Shown here: positions 55,676 to 64,000 of the stretch, piece by piece
Numbering within the stretch: position 1 is the first letter of the stretch
Layout of the letters: every line of letters begins with the position of its first letter
Assembly: GCA_016647705.1 (NCBI GenBank)
Contig: CM028335.1
Coordinates: forward strand, 34,052,212 to 34,116,211
Direction of reading: 5' to 3'
Length of the DNA stretch: 64,000 nt
Source of the DNA: Eucommia ulmoides
Taxonomy: Eukaryota > Streptophyta > Magnoliopsida > Garryales > Eucommiaceae
Notes under the pieces: model-generated
Databases searched by the model: none
What the model saw: the letters and a program-made list of their open reading frames with translations, nothing else
Told to the model about the DNA's origin: nothing
Translations under genes and position numbers: made by a program

Positions 55676-56228
55676 TAGCTTAAAGTAAATCAAGACTGGG
55701 TGGAATGGTTCTGGGTTAGAGAATCCAATTCTAAGGTGCCTAGTCAGTCTAAGACTGAGGTCAACATTGATCTTTGTGGTGGCTTGACCGAACCCCATCA
55801 GGGCACCTACATATCTAAAAATTAACTAAGAATCAGGTCAACTGTAGTTCAGATTGGTGAACTTTATCAATATTTGGTGGAACATGTACTTGGTTAGGGA
55901 AACTGATTCCTGGGTCGTTACATCAATACAAGATTGAAAATGATTGAGAGAATTCACAAGTAGCGAAGACCCTTGGGGTACTCAACACCTTGTGGAGTTT
56001 CTTGGCTATATTCCACCTGGGATTGCAAGACGAGGACTAGAAAACTTCCCAAGAAAATTTAACCTCGGGTAAAATATGCCCCAGTTGTAGATTGGGGCTT
56101 GACGATGCCTATTCATTTTCTGGGATTACTGGTTTCATTTTTTTATTTCATTTTTTTGAACTTTCACCTTGATTATGATTGGGACTAGTGCGAGTCTTAT
56201 ATCAAAAAACTATACAGGGAGAAGATTT

Positions 56229-56400
56229 GATATAATGTGCCCCAGCTCTAAATGGGACGACTCTTATCATGGAGTGTCAATGGAGAAACAGGATATAATG
56301 TGCCCTAGCTCTAGCTGGGGCGAGTCTCATCATAGATTCAAAATAAAAAAATCAGATATAATGTGCCCTAGCTCTAGCCAGGACTCAGCTTAGGACTATC
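56229..56400. repeat. 63-bp tandem repeat, in frame
   Basis: GATATAATGTGCCC at 56229, 56292 and 56355. Because the period is 21 codons, the plus frame 56169-56393 stays open and repeats DIMCPSS. The frame starts in non-coding surroundings and I take it as a by-product. Each unit has CCCCAGCTCTA..TGGGGCG-like arms. Confidence 0.85.
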
Positions 56401-57649
56401 TCCTGAGTGTTCCAAGGATGCAGCAGAGCCCACATGGGTCGCCTCTGTATCCTAAATTGAGCGTGCGACTTGTAGTGTTTGTTTTAATCTAGAAACCATC
56501 ATTGGTTTGTTTATGTATTATTGGTATTACTGGTTCCAGATGGTAATCTTTGGATAACCAAAACCCACTTGGGTTACCTATATACACTGAGTTCCTAGGT
56601 TAGGAATCTAGTCGAAATATAGTTCAGCCTTCGATGTGCTATCTCAAATTGTTAAATATCCCCACAAGGGCTTGCTATGTACATTTGTAGTCTACCAAGG
56701 ATCAGGTCAACACATAGTTCGAGCACATGTATCCTTTGTTGTCTTTTACCAAAAGGATTGGTAGTCGGCTTCTCCAAGAAGTCAAGGGACTTCATGGGAG
56801 ATGCGCCCTGACATCTCTCTGGTTTCGATCAGACTGGCTTGGGTCTCCTACGTATCTTGGTGATCTACCAAGGATATGTTGAGGCATATTCTACTGGGGA
56901 TGGAGGAATTTTGTTTAAGGTGATGACCCAACCTGTAGAGGTTTCGCGTATCCTGGTGTTTACCCGAACTCAGGTCAACATCTAATTCTTCTTTGGCTGG
57001 TTAAGTTTAATATGGTTGGATCTGGATTGGTGGGTTATTGTTATGTTGGTTATGGTTTAATCCCAATTGATTTGGGAATTAATTATTGAGCAGCTCTCTA
57101 GGGATTCTATTGTAGATATTCCTCTATGGGGATTTTTAGTATTGATGACGTGATTCAATCCCGATTGACATGGGATTTTTGTTAATGGTGATCGAAGAAG
57201 GTTTCATATGTGTCCAAGGCTTTTTCAGGAGTTAGGCTGGACGTAGTTTCCTAGTTAAGCATCGTCTATTGTTTAGTAAACAAGCAGAGTGCATATGTCA
57301 TTTCTCTGTAGAGTCAACGAACTATTCCTAGAGATGTGTGGGGCCTAGGGCTGAAAGAGTGTCATAAAGATTATACTCATCCCTCATTTTTATTTCAACC
57401 AAATCCACTTGGGTTTCCTACGTTCCTTGGTTATCTACCAAGGATCTGGTCGAAATATTACTGGGTATTCTCGTTTTGCACAAGGAATCTGACTAACACT
57501 TAGTTCAATGTTTATAAATAACCTGTAGCTTAAAGGGCACGACCAAAACATGTAATGGTTGCTTACGTATCTCAAATAATAAATAATCAGGTTGGCATGT
57601 AGTTCATCGCATATGGTTAGGCTTAACCTTGTCAACTTAACCCCCTAGA

Positions 57650-57892
57650 GTTTCCTACATATCCCAGATGTTGTCGAGAATCAGGCTAACACGTAGTTCC
57701 TGTGTCTTTGATAAGTTCAGATTTGTCAGCCGAACCTGCGAGGATTTCCTACGTATCCCAAGTGTTGTTGAGAATCAAATTAACATGTAATTCCTACTTA
57801 ATTGATGAGTTTGAATTTGTTAAGCAAACCTACGAGGGTTTCCTACGTATCCTAGGCGTTACCGGGAATCAGGCTGACACGTAGTTCCTAAG
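57650..57892. repeat. 94-bp tandem hairpin units
   Basis: CTACATA (57655), CTACGTA (57749) and CTACGTA (57843), each followed 36-42 bases later by ACGTAGTTCC or CATGTAATTCC. Between arms are GAGAATCAGGCTAAC-like bases. Confidence 0.88.
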
Positions 57893-58380
57893 GCTTTGAT
57901 TTAGTTAGATTAGTTAAGTTTACTATGATTGAGGCATTTTGTTTTGCATTATGAAACAAAATGGGCACTGCTTCCATTAGGAAATCATGGACCGGATGAC
58001 ATGTGCTACAGTCGTAGATTGATGCAGTGACTAGATAAGTTACGTTGGGGAATCTAGTCTGACACTTCCTATTGTGTGATTCATGATTATTGACAGTGTG
58101 AAGTATGCCTCAACCTACGAGCTGGGGAGGATACTGATTAGCTATAGGATTGCAAAGCTAAATTGGTTTATCTTGCTATTTGTCGAGGTGACAAATTTAG
58201 GTTTTTACTGATTAAATCCCAAAATATACTTGGCTGACAGGTTTATTATTGTATTGTTTGTGAAGTTGGTATCTTAGGAGTTTTTCGTCTGTCACAACCT
58301 CCTGGGCCATGCAGTATTGTGAATTGTATCTAGTCATGCATTGGTAAGAGTGATTACCTGTATTACTAAAGTTTGTCGAT

Positions 58381-59413
58381 TACTTGTTGTTTTCTAAAAA
58401 GCTTTGGATATCATCTTTTATTACACCGAATTTCGTAGTGTGCCTTAATTAGTCTATTTCTTGGATATCATTATTTGTTCTTATAGTGGTGTATTGGTCT
58501 AGCATTTTGATGTTTCTCCTAAGCGAGATGGGTTTGCAAATTTTGGTATGTCGCATTTGTGGGGACGGGAGTTTTTAAATTGGTTTTTTTGGCTATACCT
58601 TAGTCTAAGGTAGGGAAGAATGCACGAGGTCATAACCGTTATTCTCAGAGAGGTAAACTCAATCCTTTGCCCCTAGTGCTTGGCTAGAAATAGATTATTA
58701 AAGATTAATCATGGTTGCTTACGATTGTTTTTATAAAATTGTGGTATAGTTAAGTCTGACATGTCTTTCAAAAGTTACGTGTGAATCTTTAGCGATTCAA
58801 ATGTTTCGTCTCAAGTCAAAACCCTAATGATAAAACCTTGACTTTCTTTCTAGACTACATTATATCAGACTCGGGTTCTTTATAGGATGCTGGTCGTCGT
58901 CCTTCTCGTTCTATTTGGAAAGGCAAGTCCCCTGAGACCTCGATCGGAGGGAGTGCGTCGAAGCACTCCCGAGGTCGACTCAGGATATCGCCACTCAAGA
59001 TTTTTGATGATATGCCTACCCTTTCCACTTCTACTGCTATGGAGACCTTCAGAGTGTTTAGAGTCGATGACTCGATAATGGCCAGCTCTTCAGGTATTAC
59101 ATTAGCAGGGGAGAGAAATGGAGTGCATTTTTCATATTGCAACTTAGTGCCCGAGTTAATCTTTACCCTTCCAGCTCCAAAGGACCCTGAGTTGAGGGAT
59201 CATAACTTTCGCATCCTACTACTTCTATTCTTCAGTGGGACTTCCACGGATTCTTTATCCAAAAGTTGGGAAATCTTCGTCTACTGGTGGTCTTCTTCTC
59301 TTTTCAAAAGATCCATCCCTAAGGTAACTTTATAGTGTACCACACTTGTCTAGTGGTTGAAAACCCAGCATCCTATGGGGTGTGGTGGTTTTCTAGTTCT
59401 ATGGCCAATAGGT
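58381..59413. mobile_element. Element X remainder, possible coding remnant
   Basis: A minus frame 58855-59142 and a plus frame 59012-59335 overlap. The minus frame (PANVIPEELAIIESSTLNTL) is acidic and could be a pol or 3' accessory remnant of X, but I cannot match it to a domain. The rest has no open frame. It ends at the LTR starting at 59414. Confidence 0.3.
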
Positions 59414-59589
59414 TGAAATATACCTATCTACTTCTAAGATGAATTTGGTCGTTTTTTAGTGTATTATTAATATTTAATTGCATTTTAGTTTATTTTTATG
59501 TAAATCAGGTGTAGGGACGTTAACGAGCTATAAACGAGCGAAACGGTGGGAAAACGGTGAAAAAGCAAGGTTTCAAGAATAGCAGACCC

Positions 59590-59820
59590 ATCACCGTAGC
59601 GGTCAGGCCACCGCCGCGGTGGTGAGAATGCTGGGAGATACTGAAATGCACAAGTCCCACCACTTAGGCGGTCTAGCCACCGCCGAGGCGATGAAAGTGC
59701 AGAGATTTTGGAGCTTGTTCCACTACCTAAGTGGTGATTCCACCGCCTAGGCAGTAAAAGATCAGAGAGCCAACCAACATACCTACCGCTGCAGCGGTGA
59801 TCCCACCACCGCAGCAGTCA
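59590..59820. repeat. Dyad array with three centre types
   Basis: ACCGTAGCGGT (59592), ACCGCCGCGGTGGT (59611), ACCACTTAGGCGGT (59659), ACCGCCGAGGCGAT (59679), ACTACCTAAGTGGT (59722), ACCGCCTAGGCAGT (59741), ACCGCTGCAGCGGT (59784, perfect) and ACCACCGCAGCAGT (59805). Confidence 0.9.
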
Positions 59821-59869
59821 GCTCTACACAGAATTAAGATATTTTCAGATATTTTTGGACCATTACACT

Positions 59870-59876
59870 TATAAAA
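59870..59876 (+). promoter_or_regulatory. TATA box of 59414-60849 LTR
   Basis: CACTTATAAAACTTG, about 50 bases downstream of the dyad array. Confidence 0.65.
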
Positions 59877-60855
59877 CTTGTTCTCCCACTGACAAAAAAC
59901 ATCCCTAACGTCCCTAACATTAGACACTTTATCCTTTTCCATTCTGGAAGAGCTCAAAGAGGAGGTTCATCATTCGGAAAAGAGGAAACACTTTCGAATC
60001 GCTCTTTGGCGATAGTAAACCATTCCACTTTAAGATTTGATCTTTCTTTCTTTGTTTCTCTCTTTGTAACTTAATGTTTTATTGTGAATGATGTTGAATC
60101 CCTCTTGTTTAAAGGTTTCAATGGCCAAGATCATGTTAGATTAGATAAATATTAGCTAGGGATTGTTGTAACTCATGTATATACTAGTTTGATGGAATAT
60201 ATGTTACCTTAATGGTTGTTTGTTTAAATATGATTGTGTTCACCATTTTATTTTGATATTAATATGCTAGTAATGGTATTAGGGTTCGTTTTGAGAATAC
60301 GGGGTTTGACACTCAGGAGAGGTAAACCTGGATTCGGACTAAGGTAAACACATCACGACGTTCTAACGACCCGGGAGGGCGTTAGAAAGTGTGCAATCCA
60401 TGACATTGGGTCAAGACTCATGTGACTATGTGTTCAAAAAGATGTTCGACGGGGACTTCGGCGTCAAGGCGAAGTCACATATTCATTCACTAAATACTCG
60501 GGAGAGGGAGTGAATGAGTTTAAAATACAGAGATTGTCAGATAGGATAAAACACCGTTATTGTTAACTAAACGAAGTCAAACATGTATTAAGTGAATGAA
60601 ATCAATCCCTAGGTAATCAAATTAATTAGAACTAACCCAATAGTTATTAGTTTAACTTAGTTTTAATTAGTTTACTTTAAACATTTATTGAACCGTCAGG
60701 ATAATATAAAACTATGCAAATTGCAATATTCAATTATTCAAACACTTTCCCAATGGAACAATATCCGATCTTAAAGCTCTATTATACTAAAATTTAACCT
60801 CGTGCACTTGCGAGTGACTCAGACGTAAGTGTAAAAACCTCATCGTACAAGTTTT

Positions 60856-60874
60856 TGGCGCCGCTGCCAAGGAC
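60856..60874 (+). promoter_or_regulatory. Primer-binding site, tRNA-Asp type
   Basis: TGGCGCCGCTGCCAAGGAC, with the family's AGTTTT spacer after the LTR end. Confidence 0.8.
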
Positions 60875-60910
60875 TTGTGTTTTGAATGGATTGATATTGT
60901 GACTAAGTAG

Positions 60911-61240
60911 TTGAATATTAATCCAGACAATTCTTTTGTTTTATTTTCTTTTAAATTATTTTGTCAATTTGTTTCGTTAGTTGTGATCAAGCAGTGCATG
61001 CAACGTAGAAAAAGTTTGGAATTCTTGACTCTTGATCTCGAGATTGAGCGTACCTTGAAAAAGATAAGGAGAAAGAGAAGAAGCCAACTTTAAGCCATGA
61101 ATCAAGATCCAATGGAGCATACTATCCCAAATTCCTTGTCTATGAGGGATTTTGGTAAAAAAATGCTCAACCACGCAGGAAGGTATTATAGACTATATCC
61201 TATATATGGAAGCTATACCGAAAGACGTACCGAAAGCCGT
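60911..61240 (+). pseudogene. Gag N-terminal remnant, Athila-type
   Basis: Open frame 60911-61093 ends with LDLEIERTLKKIRRKRR, which recalls the F-D-x-E-I-E-R-T...R-R box found before the main gag start in Athila-type elements. A second frame begins MNQDPMEHTIPNSLSMRDFG at 61098 and breaks down near 61200. It is the only piece in the window that suggests the autonomous relative of the pol-less family. Beyond 61240 the sequence is no longer gag-like. Confidence 0.6.
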
Positions 61241-61354
61241 ACCTAAAGCCGGCACACCTTTTGCAGATGATCCGGACCGTTTCGGATCAAGCAAATTTCC
61301 TTTCGGTTCAGTCAAACTAGAAGGTGAAGAGGAAAGGATCAAGTGTTATACAGT

Positions 61355-61535
61355 AGGATTGTATGGTAGAATCGTTAACTATTTAGGTAGTATGGTATAG
61401 CAGAATCGTTGACTGCTTAAGGTAGTATGGTACGGTTGGATCGTTGACTACTTAAGGTAGTATGGTACTGCTGAATTGTTGATTGCTTAAGGTCGTATGG
61501 CACTGCTGAATCATTGGATATTTAGGGTTGGATAG
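61355..61535. repeat. 35-bp tandem repeat, about 5 units
   Basis: GTAGTATGGTA..G..GAATCGTTGACTGCTTAAG; units near 61355, 61387, 61422, 61457 and 61492. Confidence 0.9.
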
Positions 61536-62825
61536 TATTTATCTTACCTTTTTCTTTTTCCTACGTCGTTTGTTATCTCGATTATCTACCCAAAGATGAA
61601 AGAAAAATGTAGACAATTGAAAGTCATAGCTTGCTATGCAAGTTTGCTAGATTTCTAGCAGTATTTTTTTTTTTTTAACCTTCATTTATTCTAATTCTAA
61701 GGGACTCTTAATTTCCACGTGTGAGGGGAGGAACTGTGAGAACGCGCTCTAGTCCATGGATGGGGGAGTTCATACAGTTGGATGACCGAACATCAAGAGG
61801 TTTCCTACGTGACCTGGCAATGTTGCCAAAGATCAGGTCAAGCATAGTTCTGGCTTAGTTGTCCTCCATTTGTTTGGATAGCAAGGAATGTGTCAAAGGA
61901 CTATTTCAGACGTGCGCCCCAGTATACGGCTAAGAGAATATCATGAGGCCGATTACTCACTTTCTTTTCGTTTCGATCAAACCCACTTAGGTTTCTTACG
62001 TACCTTGGTGATCTACTAAGTATCAGATCGAACGTAGTTCCAGTCTGAGATGATTCTAAGAATAGTACGTATCGCAGATAGCTGTATTTGCTGACAACAA
62101 TCTTGTTCTAGTCTAGCTAGTTTTAAGATTGATCGTGTTCTTTTATCTGTAGTCCATGTACGTCTTTGGATTATGCTATTTTTGTTTTAAGCTACTGGAG
62201 ATTTAGTATTTAGTGTACTTTGAATGATTCTAGGGTTTACTTAATCTTGGGAGAATCGTGTTAGATCCTAACAAGGTCAGGCTTCTAAAGACACTCTAAT
62301 ACACTCCAACGTTTCACAGCAATGGGCATGGTCTATCAAGACACACCTTCATTAAGGTCGATTCCTTGTCTAACTTCTAAGTTAGTTGGACCCTTTATTT
62401 GAGATGGACACTGGTATGGTGACTGGTAAGGTAACTTGACCAATATTACACGTTCGAGGATTGTTTGCTAGCCTTCTAGAGAATCCTAGATAAGGTATAT
62501 GGGTGCAAGTGTTATATCGATGATGGCCTATGGATGCAAGATGTCTAGTTTTCCTCATGTGTATGAAGGTTGTGCATGCCTAAGTGATCTGTGATGCATA
62601 GTGCCTGTGTAGTACTTTGATATAGACTTTCTGTATTGTATGATTTTGGGATGCCCAATTCTAAAATGTTTTCCTAGGGAATACACTGTCTATCTGGAGA
62701 TGTAGTCTTTTCCTAGAACTTTTCCTAGACTACTTGCGCTAGGTACCTTTTTCTATTTGCCTTCTCTCCTATTTTTTCTATGTCGTTTCTGATACGGAAA
62801 GTTAACCGGTGCTTCTGAGGGGCTT
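61536..62825 (-). mobile_element. Element X-like 3' UTR remnant
   Basis: Contains two more hairpin units (about 61803-61850 and 61993-62040) and a GTGCGCCCCAG string like those at 56.0-56.4 kb. No coding sequence. Probably X sequence displaced from 59.4 kb by the LTR insertion. Confidence 0.45.
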
Positions 62826-63705
62826 TGGTAGTGCTTAAAATACGCGGCTACTTTCACTCGTAAGTATACGAGGTCAAAGTTTTAGAATAGTGGATCGGTT
62901 AAGATCGGGTATCGTGTCCACAAGAAAAGTGTGAATAATTGAGTACCACAATTTACGTAGTCTCATATTATCCTGACGATTCCATTTAATATTTAAATTA
63001 AACTAATTAAAACTACTCCTAAGGATTAATTATAATTACACTAATTAACTAGGGATTGATTTTATTCACTTAGTAGCTATTTGGCTTAGTTTAGCTATCA
63101 ATAACAGTTATTATCACATCCAACAATCTTGGTATCTATAACTCATTCGCTCCCTCTTCTGAGTAAAAAGAGAACGAATACATGACTTTGCGTTGACGCC
63201 GATGTCCCCATCGAACGCCTTTTCGAACACATAGCCACGTGAGTCTTGACCCAACCTCATGGATTGCACACTCTCCAACTCTCTCCCGAGTTATTGGATC
63301 GTCGCGTTGTGTTTAACCCTAGTCCGAATCTGGGATTACCTCTTCCGAGTGTCAAACCCCGTATTCTCGGTTTATCGTAATAAGCATAATAAACGTTAAA
63401 TAATGGTAAACACAATTGGAATTGGATAACAAACCATTAAAATTAACTTATATTCAACCAAAAAGATATTTACATGAATTACATCTAACCATAGCTAAAA
63501 TCTACCTAATCTAATATGATCTTGTCCATTACAATATTAAACTAAGAGGAGATCATCATCATCAATAATAAACATTAAGTACAAAGATGGAAACAATGAA
63601 AGAAGAGTTAAATCTTAAAGTGGAGTGGTCCACTTTCATCAAAGAACAATCCTCCCAAGCTTCCTCTTCTCCAATGATGAACTTCCTCTTTTAGCTCTTC
63701 AAGAA
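62826..63705 (-). mobile_element. TGATAGG-family LTR, minus, truncated
   Basis: Minus orientation; LTR end GCACTACCA at 62826, single U5 block (63150-63345), similarity to 59940-60840 until about 63705, where it stops before reaching the dyad array and LTR start. No primer site on its U5 side, so a solo or 3' LTR. Confidence 0.75.
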
Positions 63706-63809
63706 TTGACCAAGAACACTTCCTAAAACTAATCTAATCTACTTTTGGGTTTCTTCCTCTTTCACATGTATTGTCTCTCTCTCTCTTTTCAACAGGTATG
63801 AACTGATGT

Positions 63810-63843
<34 letters not shown>

Positions 63844-63958
63844 TTATTTGTTTGTTTATATATATTTATGTGTGTATATAAATAAGTTATATGTGTGTGT
63901 GTGTGTGTGTGTATGCGCCCACGCGCGTAGGTATATGTTTATACATGTATAATGTAGT
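63706..63958. repeat. AT and GT microsatellites
   Basis: CT run near 63773-63788, TA run 63819-63842, GT run 63890-63912, in otherwise unassigned sequence. Confidence 0.9.
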
Positions 63959-64000
63959 TGTTGGCCCAGTGGAATACCTAAGAGGGAATGTGAATTGGGT
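63959..64000 (-). mobile_element. Start of another SIRE-like LTR
   Basis: TGTTGGCCCAGTGGAATACC followed by AGAGGGAATGTGAATTGGGT matches 10198-10240. The rest is outside the window. Confidence 0.8.

Larger units (their letters stand above)
54591..58380 (-). mobile_element. Element X 3' UTR, repeat-rich
   Basis: No coding sequence. The region is made of several short repeat families: CTAAAGGATGATG...GGTCAAT units (54.7-55.5 kb), three 70-bp copies of 'ggttgtgaccgtacccc' (55117, 55466, 55605), a TGCATTACACTA repeat (55270-55390), a 63-bp repeat (56229-56400), and the CTACGTA...ACGTAG hairpin units throughout. Long, rapidly changing repeat-bearing 3' UTRs are known for Tat/Ogre elements; assignment of this stretch to that place is inferred from the PPT at its left edge. 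Confidence 0.5.
59414..60849 (+). mobile_element. 5' LTR of TGATAGG-family element (plus)
   Basis: Start TGAAATATACCTATCTAC (decayed from TGATAGGTG...), end CATCGTACA; 1436 bp. TATA box at 59870-59876 (TTATAAAAC), single U5 block (60290-60500), dyad array at 59590-59820 with mixed centres. Directly followed by a primer site, so a 5' LTR; no plus 3' LTR is present downstream. Confidence 0.85.

Noticed and set aside
56169-56393. DIMCPSS repeat protein
   Set aside because: Open only because the DNA repeat is 63 bases; flanked by non-coding repeat DNA and without a plausible start or promoter.
57650-57892. Regular 94-bp spacing as a possible CRISPR or tRNA cluster
   Set aside because: No conserved spacers, no tRNA fold or A/B boxes; part of the dispersed hairpin family.

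Overview
The window is plant nuclear DNA (probably a repeat-rich eudicot) consisting almost entirely of nested, decayed LTR retrotransposons. No intact host gene, tRNA, rRNA or CRISPR array is visible. Protein similarity is confined to Ty3/gypsy gag, protease, reverse transcriptase, RNase H and integrase pieces, all broken by stops, frameshifts or deletions. The only stretch without clear transposon character is about 12.3-15.3 kb, and no gene is recognisable there.

Two related minus-strand Ty3/gypsy elements form the scaffold. OG1 runs from about 93 (left end outside the window) to 10125: 3' UTR minisatellite, integrase, RNase H, a deleted reverse transcriptase, a 3-kb foreign LTR insert, protease, gag, primer site and 5' LTR. 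OG2 runs from 15312 to about 49390: 3' LTR, an antisense-coding-like region, integrase, RNase H, RT, protease, gag and a rearranged 5' LTR. OG2 was about 11 kb before five later insertions expanded it to 34 kb. A third element (X, 49.5-59.4 kb, with remnants at 61.5-62.8 kb) is an Ogre/Tat-like LTR plus a long repeat-rich 3' UTR on the minus strand.

A single high-copy family of LTRs (TGATAGG family, 1.3-1.9 kb LTR, tRNA-Asp-type primer site) inserted repeatedly into these scaffolds: a solo LTR (18566-19886), a pol-less element with two LTRs (22605-27953), a 5'-LTR-only copy (29640-33376), a chimeric copy whose inside is inverted (35881-42475), a second pol-less element (42618-48266), a truncated LTR (51990-53528), a 5' LTR with gag start (59414-61200) and a last LTR (62826-63705). 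None carries pol; two copies keep a gag-like reading frame and two have lost most of it. Four copies of a separate 2.08-kb LTR (Ty1/copia, SIRE-like) are present: two complete solo LTRs with perfect 5-bp target duplications (10198-12283, 35901-37973) and two cut by the window ends.

Most noteworthy: (1) the promoter-proximal part of the TGATAGG-family LTRs carries arrays of a dyad, ACCGC-NNNN-GCGGT, whose 4-bp centre differs (TGCA, CTAG, CGCG) yet usually stays self-complementary, sometimes at homologous positions in different copies; (2) several LTRs are folded back or inverted, including one insertion with intact outer ends and target duplication but an inverted interior; (3) element X carries about 19 dispersed copies of a hairpin-forming CTACGTA...ACGTAG unit. 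All calls come from reading the sequence; no database search was run.
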